NCBI RefSeq assembly: GCF_002217755.1
Contig: NZ_BCFL01000027.1
Span: 1-64,000, forward strand
Direction: 5' to 3'
DNA length: 64,000 nucleotides
DNA from: Streptomyces hyaluromycini
GTDB lineage: Bacteria > Actinomycetota > Actinomycetes > Streptomycetales > Streptomycetaceae
The notes beneath the pieces are model-generated. The model made no database searches, was not told the origin of the DNA, and saw nothing but the letters and a program-made list of their open reading frames with translations. The position numbers and the translations under genes were made by a program. Positions 57,669 to 64,000 of the stretch are shown here, in pieces. Every line of letters begins with the position of its first letter. The first letter of the stretch is position 1.

Positions 57669-58697
57669 ATGTACGACAGCAGGGGAGCCCGCTCGGCGGC
57701 CCGGGCCGGGGCACTGGGAGCGGCGCTGCTGCTCGCCGGCTGCTCCTCGGGCGGCGGCGGAGGCGGGGACAAGCCGGCCGCGAGTCCACAGGCGGCGATC
57801 ACCCAACAGCCCAAGGAGGCCGACCCGTTCTGGGTGAACCCGGACTCCAACGCGGCCCGCCAGGTGAAGGCCTACGCGAAGGCCGGCAAGGACGGCGACG
57901 CCGAGCAGATCCGCAAGATAGCGGCACAGCCGACGGGCGAGTGGATCGGCCCGGAGAACCCGGAGCAGGAGGCGCGCGGCTTCACCGAGGCCGCCCAGAA
58001 GTCCGACCGCACGGCCCTCCTGGTCCTCTACAACATCCCGCACCGCGACTGCGGCCAGTACAGCCAGGGCGGCGCGGCCGACGGCGACGCGTACCGGGCG
58101 TGGATCGACGGCGTCGCGAACGGCATCCAGGACCGCCCGGCCACCATCGTCCTGGAACCGGACGCGGTACTGCACCTGGTGGACGGCTGCACCCCGGCCC
58201 GGTTCGCAGAGGAGCGCTACGACCTGTTACGCGGCGCGATCACGAAACTCAAGTCCCTGAAGAACACCAAGGTCTACCTGGACGCGGGCAACGCCGGCTG
58301 GGGCCACCCCGACCAGATCTACCAGCCCCTCCAGGAGGCGGGCGTCACCCAGGCCGACGGCTTCGCGGTCAACGTCTCCAACTTCTACTCCACCCAGGAC
58401 TCCATCACCTACGGCAAGCAGCTGTCGGAGAAGGTCGGCAACAAACACTTCGTCATCGACACCAGCAGAAACGGCAACGGCCCGTACGCGGGCGGCAACC
58501 CGGACGAACGCTGGTGCAACCCCCCGGGCCGGGCCCTGGGAGAAACCCCGACGACGAAGACGGCCGACCCCTTGGTGGATGCCTACCTGTGGGTCAAGCG
58601 CCCGGGAGAATCGGACGGCACCTGCAAGGGCGGCCCGCAGGCGGGGAATTGGTGGCCGACCTACGCCTTGAAACTCGCCCAAGGGTCGGATACCTAG
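57669..58697 (+). CDS. cslZ: GH6 endoglucanase-type lipoprotein (CslZ-like)
   Basis: 342 residues from ATG 57669. Lipobox LLLAGCSS with C25. GH6 features: ALLVLYNIPHRDCGQYSQGG with the proposed acid region, PATIVLEPDAVLHLV, KVYLDAGNAGWGHP, GFAVNVSNFYS and FVIDTSRNGNGP, DERWCNPPGRALG near the C-terminus. In Streptomyces a GH6 protein is encoded next to cslA-glxA and is thought to trim or release the beta-glucan made by CslA at the hyphal tip. Here it converges with glxA. Earlier frame (57594) lacks a ribosome site. Confidence 0.9.
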   Translation: MYDSRGARSAARAGALGAALLLAGCSSGGGGGGDKPAASPQAAITQQPKEADPFWVNPDSNAARQVKAYAKAGKDGDAEQIRKIAAQPTGEWIGPENPEQEARGFTEAAQKSDRTALLVLYNIPHRDCGQYSQGGAADGDAYRAWIDGVANGIQDRPATIVLEPDAVLHLVDGCTPARFAEERYDLLRGAITKLKSLKNTKVYLDAGNAGWGHPDQIYQPLQEAGVTQADGFAVNVSNFYSTQDSITYGKQLSEKVGNKHFVIDTSRNGNGPYAGGNPDERWCNPPGRALGETPTTKTADPLVDAYLWVKRPGESDGTCKGGPQAGNWWPTYALKLAQGSDT

Positions 58698-58786
58698 GGG
58701 CGCGGGGCGGAGTCAATTTGCGGCTCCGCCGCGCGAGCGCGACCAGCCACCACGCTCCCGCAGCCAAAGGCTTACATGCGGGAGCG
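58698..58786. repeat. Intergenic repeat and hairpin between convergent cslZ and glxA
   Basis: GGGGCGCGGGGCGGAGTC ... TTGCGGCTCCGCCGCG ... GCGCGACCAGCCACCAC is the same dispersed repeat as that at 52300. It ends in CGCTCCCGCA/TGCGGGAGCG (58753-58762 with 58777-58786), a perfect 10-bp stem with a 14-base loop, suitable as a bidirectional terminator. Confidence 0.6.
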
Positions 58787-58804
58787 CGGCGGCAGCGCGG
58801 AGCG

Positions 58805-60742
58805 CTACGGCACCTTCACCCACTGCGCCACGCTCGGCGTCCCCTGATCGTCATCCACAAAAATCATGTACCACCCCGACGGCACCAGATTCCGATTCCC
58901 CGGCACAGTCACCGTCACCCGATTCCCCGACGTCTTGAAGTCCAGCGCAATGCTCCGCTGATCCACATCCGTCACATGGGTGGTGGCACTCGGCCGGATC
59001 AGCCGCACCTTCTTGATGGCCGAAGCGTGCTGTGACGTGAACGTCCCCGACCCGCCCCGGGCGATGGTCTGCGGCCCCCCGCTCAGCGACGGCCGTGAGT
59101 CCCGGTACAGATACGGCGGCGTGTAGATCTCGATGCGCTGCTCGAAGACCCCCGGCTTGGTGTTCGCCTTGTCCGCGAACAGCGGGTTGGAGCCGAAGAA
59201 CATCACGCGCCCGTCCGGCAGCAGGATCGACCCGGAGTGGTAGTTCCGCCCGACCAGCGGATCGGCCACCCTCCGGAAGGAGTTGGTGGCGGTGTCGTAG
59301 ATCCGCGCCTGCCTGATGTCGGAGTCGCCGCGCCCCCGGTAGTCCTCGGACCCGCCCGACACCAGGACGGAGTCGTCCGGCAGAACGGAGATCTGCGGAT
59401 ACCGTGTCCCCTTCTCCAGCGAGGGTCCGTCCGTGAACTTCGGGTCGGGGTCCTTCAGGTCGATCAGCCGCGTCTTGTTCGTGGACAGCGCGGACTCGCC
59501 GACCCCGCCGCCCCCGACCACCATGTACTTCTCGGCCTGCGCCGGCGGCAGCAGCACGGTCCCGGACGTCTCCAGCATGTTCGGGTCGCTGAGCCCGGAC
59601 AGCTTGGTGAACTGATTGGTGTCGACGTCCCAGATCCCCGGGTCGCGCCCCACGTCGTCCGGGCCGTACCCGGCGTTGGAGCCCGAGTAGAAGAGCTTGC
59701 CGTTCTGGAGCAGGAACAACGCCGGATAGGTGGGGAATTGCCGCTTGTACTTCGTGTACGTCCAGGTCTTCGTCTTCGGGTCGAAGACCTCGTTCTTGCC
59801 GGGTACCAGCTGCCCGATGTCGTCGAGTCCCGAGACGCTGAGCACCTTCCCGTCCGACAGGGTGGTGAGCGTCGGATACCAGCGTGCCTCGTTCATCGGG
59901 TCGACCTTGATGTACTTCTCGGCGACCGGGTCGAACTCGTAGGCGTTCTTGATGCCCTCGAAGTCCCGCTTGTCCATGCCGAGTTTGTTGGCGATGCCGT
60001 AGGTGTTGCGGGCGTCGGCGCCGGTCAGTCCCGCGATGCTGTAGTTGTCCTGGGTGCCGGTCTCGTACTGGGTGCCCTGCTTGGGTGCCTCCACGACGAC
60101 CCGCGCGTAACCGGGGTTGTTCCGCAGGAACCTGCCGGTCTTCTTGTCGAAGACCTTCGTCGCGCGGGGGATCAGCGCCGAGTCGTCGGAGACGAACGTC
60201 TTGCCGTTCTGCTTGCCGGTGAACCGGGTGCCCTTGGGCAGGGTCATCGGTTTGTCCGGGTTCTCGTTGTAGAGGATCATGACGCCGCCGGCCTTCTTGA
60301 CGTCGCCCTTGAGCTTCTCGTACTGCTTGGTGCCGCCCGCGATCAGGATGTTGCCGTTGGCGAGCTGGGTGTGCCCGGTGCAGAACAGGTCGGCCGGGGT
60401 GGGCACCTTCTTGATCGTGCCCTTGACCGGGTCCCAGATCCGGCTGTCGTAGATCTTGGCGTCGAAGTTGTCCTGGTTGTTGCCCGAGCCCGCGACCAGC
60501 AGCACCTTCCCGGTGTGCAGGAGCACCGCGTGGATGGTGTCCTGGCGGTACTCCTTCGGGAACTCGATGATGTCCCAGTGGCCGTTCTCGGCCTTGTACT
60601 CCGGTCTGTTGATCTTGTACTGGTGGTAGCGCTCCGTCCCGAAGCGGTACAGCCACGGCCCGTTCATCCCGGCCAGGGCGAGCACGACCACCGTACTGAT
60701 CGCGAGACGACGAGCCCGGCGGCGGCCGGCACTGTCGTTCAT
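58805..60742 (-). CDS. glxA: GlxA mono-copper radical oxidase
   Basis: 645 residues: one N-terminal membrane anchor (LAISTVVVLALAGMNGPWLY), a kelch-type seven-bladed propeller and a C-terminal DUF1929 domain. The radical-copper site is complete: C121 (PADLFCTGHTQ) and Y289 for the thioether cross-link, W288 stacked beside it (NEARWYPTLT), Y501 and H502 (VGRNYHSGSILL) and H589 (ATTHVTDVDQRS) as copper ligands. It oxidises a carbohydrate alcohol made by CslA and is needed for tip-associated glycan and morphogenesis in Streptomyces. The ATG overlaps the cslA stop by four bases. Confidence 0.96.
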   Translation of the reverse strand: MNDSAGRRRARRLAISTVVVLALAGMNGPWLYRFGTERYHQYKINRPEYKAENGHWDIIEFPKEYRQDTIHAVLLHTGKVLLVAGSGNNQDNFDAKIYDSRIWDPVKGTIKKVPTPADLFCTGHTQLANGNILIAGGTKQYEKLKGDVKKAGGVMILYNENPDKPMTLPKGTRFTGKQNGKTFVSDDSALIPRATKVFDKKTGRFLRNNPGYARVVVEAPKQGTQYETGTQDNYSIAGLTGADARNTYGIANKLGMDKRDFEGIKNAYEFDPVAEKYIKVDPMNEARWYPTLTTLSDGKVLSVSGLDDIGQLVPGKNEVFDPKTKTWTYTKYKRQFPTYPALFLLQNGKLFYSGSNAGYGPDDVGRDPGIWDVDTNQFTKLSGLSDPNMLETSGTVLLPPAQAEKYMVVGGGGVGESALSTNKTRLIDLKDPDPKFTDGPSLEKGTRYPQISVLPDDSVLVSGGSEDYRGRGDSDIRQARIYDTATNSFRRVADPLVGRNYHSGSILLPDGRVMFFGSNPLFADKANTKPGVFEQRIEIYTPPYLYRDSRPSLSGGPQTIARGGSGTFTSQHASAIKKVRLIRPSATTHVTDVDQRSIALDFKTSGNRVTVTVPGNRNLVPSGWYMIFVDDDQGTPSVAQWVKVP

Positions 60743-62733
60743 TCCTTACGTCCCCCCAGTCCGCTGCTGCCGCCCAGTCCGCTGCTGCCGCCCAGTCCGC
60801 CGAGCGCGATCCGCATGGTCTGTTCTGCGGGGGTGCCGGTGGGCGGCGTCCAGGTCGGCCGCTGCTGGGGCGCGTGTGCCGCGGGTGCGTATCCCGCCGG
60901 TACCGCGTCCTCGGGCTCGGCCACCGCCATGGGCGCCCTGCGTTCCTTGCGCAGCGTGTACTGCCAGGCGAAGATCGGCGCGGCCGTGATCAGCAGCGCC
61001 AGCGTGGCCCAGGTGAGCATCGCGGGCTGCGAGTGGCCCTTGACGAAGCCGGCGGCCAGCGAGCCGCCGAAGACCAGGATGAAGAACCAGTGGATCCGGA
61101 ACGTCCCGAAGAGGGTGTCCGGGCTGGCCGACTCGCCCTTGGGCGTGACCACGAACCTGCTCTTGCGGCGCAGCACCGCGTCCATGAGGGAGCGGGCGTA
61201 GATCGGCGCGGACAGGGCCGACATCACCATGCCGGCGACCCCGCCGGAGCCCTCCGGTTCGTGCGGGGAGACGTTGTGGCGGCGGTTCCAGATGTAGAGG
61301 CCGATCTGGAGCGCGGAGGCGTTGCCGTAGAGCATCAGCCACACGGTCGGGTCGATGTTCACACCCGAGGCGCCCAGGCCCAGGAACAGTGCGCAGCTCA
61401 GCGCCGCCAGGATCCAGTTGACGGCCGACATCGGGTAGAAGATGATCATCATCGTGTAGTTGAAGAGCTTGCCGGGACCCAGGCTGAACAGGCCCTTCCA
61501 GTACTGCTTGAGGATCGTCTCGTACGTGCCCCGGGACCAGCGGAGCTGCTGGGTGAAGAAGTCGGTCCAGGCGTTCGGGCCCTCGCCGACCGCGAGCACG
61601 TCCGGGGTGTAGACCGAGCGCCACTTGCGGCCGGTCGCCGGGTTCCTGGTGCGGTGCATCTCGAAGCCCGTCGCCATGTCCTCGGTGATCGAGTCGTACA
61701 GGCCGCCGATCTGCTTGATCGCCCTGATCCGTACGGCGTTGGAGGTGCCGACGAACATGGGGGCGCCGTAGCGGTTGCCGGCGCGCTGGATCAGGGCGTG
61801 GAAGAGGAACTGCTGGGACTCGGCGGCCTTGGTGACGAACGTGTCGTAGTTGCCGTACACCTGCGGGCCGATGACGAAGCCGACGTCCGGGTCGCGGAAG
61901 TACCCCAGCATCCGCTCCAGGTAGTTGGGCAGCGGTACGTGGTCGGTGTCGACGGAGGCGAAGATGTCGTACTCGTCGCCGTGCGCCTCCAGCCAGGCGT
62001 TGTAGTTGCCGTGCTTGGTCTTCGCGCGGTGCGGGCCCTTGGGCTGGTTCCACCGCTCGACGCCCTTGCGGGTGAAGTGGTGCACGCCCAGGCGCGCGCA
62101 GACCTCCTTCACCTCCGGGTCGTCGCCCTCGTCGAGCAGCCAGACGTGCAGCAGTCCGCGATGGCGCAGCCGGACCGCCGCCTCCAGGGTCCGGGTGACC
62201 ATGTCCAGCGGTTCCTTGCCGGGCACGAACGTGGTGATGAAGGCGACCCGGGTGCCCGTCTCCGGGATCACCGGGACCGGGTCGCGGGCGACCAGGGTCG
62301 CGTGCGCGTTGGACAGCACGTTCATGCAGCGGAAGAACTCGATCAGGCCGATCGACACCAGCATCACGATGTCGAGGGCCGGCAGGAAGTCGTACGCCGG
62401 GTAGTCCCGCTGGGTCCAGTGCTCGGGCTGCATCAGCCAGGTCAGCAGCACCAGTGAGAGCAGCGGGGCCGCGCCCAGCATCAGCGCGGCACGGACGCGG
62501 TGCGGTTCCTGGGAGAGCAGCGAGCGGTACCGGACCTTGTACGGCCTGCTCGGGTCGGGCTGGGTGAGGGGGCCCGCGAGCCGGCTGTAGTGCTCGTAGT
62601 CGTATCTGGGCAGTGTCTTCTTGATGCGGCCCAGGGCGCCGGCGGTGGTGCGGTGCGCGGGCACCCGGAGCTGTGCGGTCTGTGACGGATCGTATTCCTG
62701 TTCCTGCCGGGCGCCCATCGGCGTCGACGTCAT
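60739..62733 (-). CDS. cslA: CslA cellulose-synthase-like glycosyltransferase
   Basis: 664 residues. GT2 processive synthase motifs: DEGDD (201-205), DTDHVPLPN (DxD at 262-264), TEDMATGFEMH (TED 350-352) and QQLRWSRGTYE (Q/RxxRW 395-399). Membrane helices flank the catalytic domain (ALMLGAAPLLSLVLLTWLM; SAVNWILAALSCALFLGLGA; IFYPMSAVN; WATLALLITAAPIFAWQYTL). It makes the beta-glucan at the hyphal tip. The C-terminus carries a cytosolic tail with a triplicated GLGGSSGLGG segment. First gene of the cslA-glxA operon. Confidence 0.96.
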   Translation of the reverse strand: MTSTPMGARQEQEYDPSQTAQLRVPAHRTTAGALGRIKKTLPRYDYEHYSRLAGPLTQPDPSRPYKVRYRSLLSQEPHRVRAALMLGAAPLLSLVLLTWLMQPEHWTQRDYPAYDFLPALDIVMLVSIGLIEFFRCMNVLSNAHATLVARDPVPVIPETGTRVAFITTFVPGKEPLDMVTRTLEAAVRLRHRGLLHVWLLDEGDDPEVKEVCARLGVHHFTRKGVERWNQPKGPHRAKTKHGNYNAWLEAHGDEYDIFASVDTDHVPLPNYLERMLGYFRDPDVGFVIGPQVYGNYDTFVTKAAESQQFLFHALIQRAGNRYGAPMFVGTSNAVRIRAIKQIGGLYDSITEDMATGFEMHRTRNPATGRKWRSVYTPDVLAVGEGPNAWTDFFTQQLRWSRGTYETILKQYWKGLFSLGPGKLFNYTMMIIFYPMSAVNWILAALSCALFLGLGASGVNIDPTVWLMLYGNASALQIGLYIWNRRHNVSPHEPEGSGGVAGMVMSALSAPIYARSLMDAVLRRKSRFVVTPKGESASPDTLFGTFRIHWFFILVFGGSLAAGFVKGHSQPAMLTWATLALLITAAPIFAWQYTLRKERRAPMAVAEPEDAVPAGYAPAAHAPQQRPTWTPPTGTPAEQTMRIALGGLGGSSGLGGSSGLGGRKE
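60753..60806. repeat. 18-bp tandem repeat in the cslA C-terminus
   Basis: The unit CCGCTGCTGCCGCCCAGT is repeated almost exactly nearly three times and encodes GLGGSS copies at the end of CslA. Likely to vary in number between strains. Confidence 0.7.
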
Positions 62734-63167
62734 GAGTCATCCCCCCACACGCATGTAAGCGCATGTCATCGGTCCCACCGCCCGCTCGGATCCCCCTCGA
62801 CCCTGCCGGGCGCGTCAATGACGGGGCACAGTCGTCCCACAGAATATGGACACGGACCGTGACCGTCCGGTTGCATGATGCCCCCCTCGGCACCGATTCA
62901 TGACCGGGGCCCCTCACCCCGCAGATCTGGCAACCGGCTATCTACCCCCCAAGTGCCGCGAAACACCGGCACTTTGGACATCCAGGGTTCTACGGTGCTC
63001 ATCATGATCGCAAGAGCGAAACACGGTGTTTACCGCGCATACGCGTTCATTGTGGAGCATGTGGGGATGGTGTGGATGCGGGACCGCCGGTGCTTCTTCC
63101 GGGGGCGGTGTGAGGCCGGTGAAGGGGTCCTGGTCCTGATCCGGCGCGGCATCGGCCGGGAACACGC
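62734..63167. other. Upstream region of cslA; no gene supported
   Basis: The frames here (one runs into the tRNA) lack ribosome sites and bias. A-rich sequence near 62830-62880 on the minus strand could hold a cslA promoter. Nothing else was recognised. Confidence 0.4.
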
Positions 63168-63204
63168 GAAGGCCCCGGCCGCACGAGGTGCGGCCGGGGC
63201 CTTC
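63168..63204 (-). terminator. Terminator of tRNA-Lys
   Basis: A perfect 17-bp stem GAAGGCCCCGGCCGCAC with a GAG loop, immediately downstream of the tRNA on the minus strand. Confidence 0.8.
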
Positions 63205-63211
63205 GGTCATG

Positions 63212-63285
63212 TGCGCCGCCAGGGACTCGAACCCCGGACCCGCTGATTAAGAGTCAGCTGCTCTAACCAACTGAGCTAGCGGCGC
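63212..63285 (-). tRNA. tRNA-Lys (anticodon CTT)
   Basis: Minus-strand sequence folds as a 74-base cloverleaf: acceptor GCGCCGC with GCGGCGC and discriminator A, D arm GCTCAGTTGGTTAGAGC, anticodon loop CTCTTAA (anticodon CTT), T arm GGGGTTCGAGTCCC. No CCA is encoded. Also a common site type for integrating elements, but no integrase or duplicated 3' end was seen here. Confidence 0.95.
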
Positions 63286-63471
63286 GTGCTGACATCGAGA
63301 ACTCTACCCGACAGGGGAGCGTGCTCCCGACCATCGGCCACCAGGGCGACCCTCGTCCGCCCCCTGCTGTACATCATTCGGACCGTCAGCATGCGCACCG
63401 GGAAGACAGTTGGGAAAGTGGTTAATGTGCACAGTCCCGGACATATCAGCCCGAAGTGTGAGGGGAATCGC

Positions 63472-64000
63472 ATGCCGGCCCCGGTATTCGAGGAATTCGA
63501 CCCCGCGAACAACTGCGAATGCCCCGGATGCGTCCACTGGCGGCGGGTGGGCGGGTCCCCGCTGCCCGGCCGCTTCGGCGGGCACCCGGCCGCCCGGGGC
63601 GTCCTGGTCGTGGCCGCCGCCGCGTCCGCCGCCCTCGCCGCGAGCGCCCCGACGGCCGCCGCCCACAGCACCCCGCCCGCCCCGCACCGGTCCGCCGCCC
63701 CCGTGGATCCGGTGCCCGAGACCCCGCAGGGCACCAAGTCCCCCCTGCACGGGCCGGGCGGCAAGCCCGCCCGCGGCCCGGTCACCACACCCCCCATCAC
63801 CCGTACGCAGATCATCAACCGGGCCAAGACCTGGATCGCCGCCCAGGTGCCGTACAGCATGTCCCTCTACTGGACGGACGGGTACCGGCAGGACTGCTCG
63901 GGCTATGTCTCCATGGCCTGGGGGCTCACCGGGAACGAGTGGACCGGGAGCCTCGACCAGTTCGGCACGAAGATCACCAAGGAGGAGCTGGAGCCCGGCG
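63472..64000 (+). CDS. Secreted NlpC/P60-like cysteine hydrolase, 3' end cut by window
   Basis: At least 176 residues from ATG 63472 (GAGGGG ahead); it continues beyond the window. A CECPGCVHWRR motif near the N-terminus, then an Ala-rich hydrophobic segment (VLVVAAAASAALAASAPTAA) serving as signal or anchor, a proline-rich linker and, from ~115, TRTQIINRAKTWIAAQVPYS followed by YRQDCSGYVSMAWGL, whose CSGYV cysteine is the NlpC/P60-type nucleophile. Typical Streptomyces peptidoglycan-type hydrolase precursor or related secreted protein. The cytosolic-looking CxCPxC before the hydrophobic segment is unusual. Confidence 0.8.
   Translation, partial: MPAPVFEEFDPANNCECPGCVHWRRVGGSPLPGRFGGHPAARGVLVVAAAASAALAASAPTAAAHSTPPAPHRSAAPVDPVPETPQGTKSPLHGPGGKPARGPVTTPPITRTQIINRAKTWIAAQVPYSMSLYWTDGYRQDCSGYVSMAWGLTGNEWTGSLDQFGTKITKEELEPG

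Noticed and set aside
62875..63246. A 123-residue plus-strand frame ending in the tRNA
   Set aside because: It runs into tRNA-Lys sequence, lacks a ribosome site and overlaps the tRNA terminator.
63212..63285. tRNA-Lys as attachment site of an integrated element
   Set aside because: No integrase gene and no repeated tRNA 3' end were seen within the window.

Overview
The window is high-GC actinobacterial DNA, almost certainly from a Streptomyces chromosome. Evidence: strong GC bias at third codon positions, many GTG/TTG starts, a cslA-glxA-cslZ-type hyphal-tip polysaccharide locus, class E and class F sortases, an XRE/DUF5753 plus anti-sigma-type ATPase regulator group, SigE-type ECF sigma, ROK, LysR, TetR, GntR and HxlR regulators, and typical Streptomyces intergenic hairpin repeats. 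All calls were made by reading the sequence; no database search was run.

Layout. 1-2.1 kb: a TPR-like fragment, remnants of an insertion sequence and a tectonin beta-propeller gene. 2.5-10.7 kb: small regulator/enzyme pairs: LysR with a SnoaL-like protein and a quinone-oxidoreductase-like protein, an ECF sigma factor with a membrane-anchored partner, TetR with an NmrA-like reductase, a class-C beta-lactamase-fold hydrolase, and a Clp-N-repeat protein with two palindromic operators in its promoter. 11.0-36.0 kb: an accessory island bracketed by two inverted, structured ~155-bp repeats. 36.1-49.3 kb: ordinary accessory metabolism and secreted proteins (SEC-C protein, DUF1905, GH30, class E sortase, MFS/HxlR pair, FAH-family hydrolase, a frameshifted UPF0303 gene, Gfo/Idh/MocA with ROK, a LAxTG surface protein, GntR). 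49.4-55.0 kb: an apparent aminoethylphosphonate-type uptake and breakdown cluster (FAD oxidase, HAD phosphonatase-like protein, complete ABC importer). 55.1-64 kb: NagD-like HAD, a secreted protein with a class F sortase, GH6 lipoprotein, GlxA radical-copper oxidase, CslA glycosyltransferase, tRNA-Lys(CTT) and a partial NlpC/P60-like secreted protein.

The island is the main point of interest. One tight minus-strand operon (28723 to 16224, ATGA overlaps between the last four genes) encodes two small proteins, a 1590-residue fusion of a sacsin/HSP90-type ATPase domain to an SF2 helicase, a UvrD-like SF1 helicase, a DrmA-like SF2 helicase and a DrmB-like DUF1998 protein. Divergent to it is a plus-strand operon: an XRE helix-turn-helix fused to a GHKL ATPase domain and two proteins of unknown function. 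Facing that operon is a minus-strand trio: a cytosine-C5 methyltransferase with intact PCQ, a paralogue whose PCQ motif is replaced by LPRVK, and a Vsr-type endonuclease. Together this looks like a modification-based anti-phage system that combines DISARM core proteins (DrmA/DrmB) with GHKL ATPases, a UvrD helicase, paired active/inactive methylases and Vsr, but with no visible PLD nuclease (DrmC). The left part of the island carries a membrane-protein/unknown/nucleoside-deaminase operon and an XRE/ATPase regulator group.
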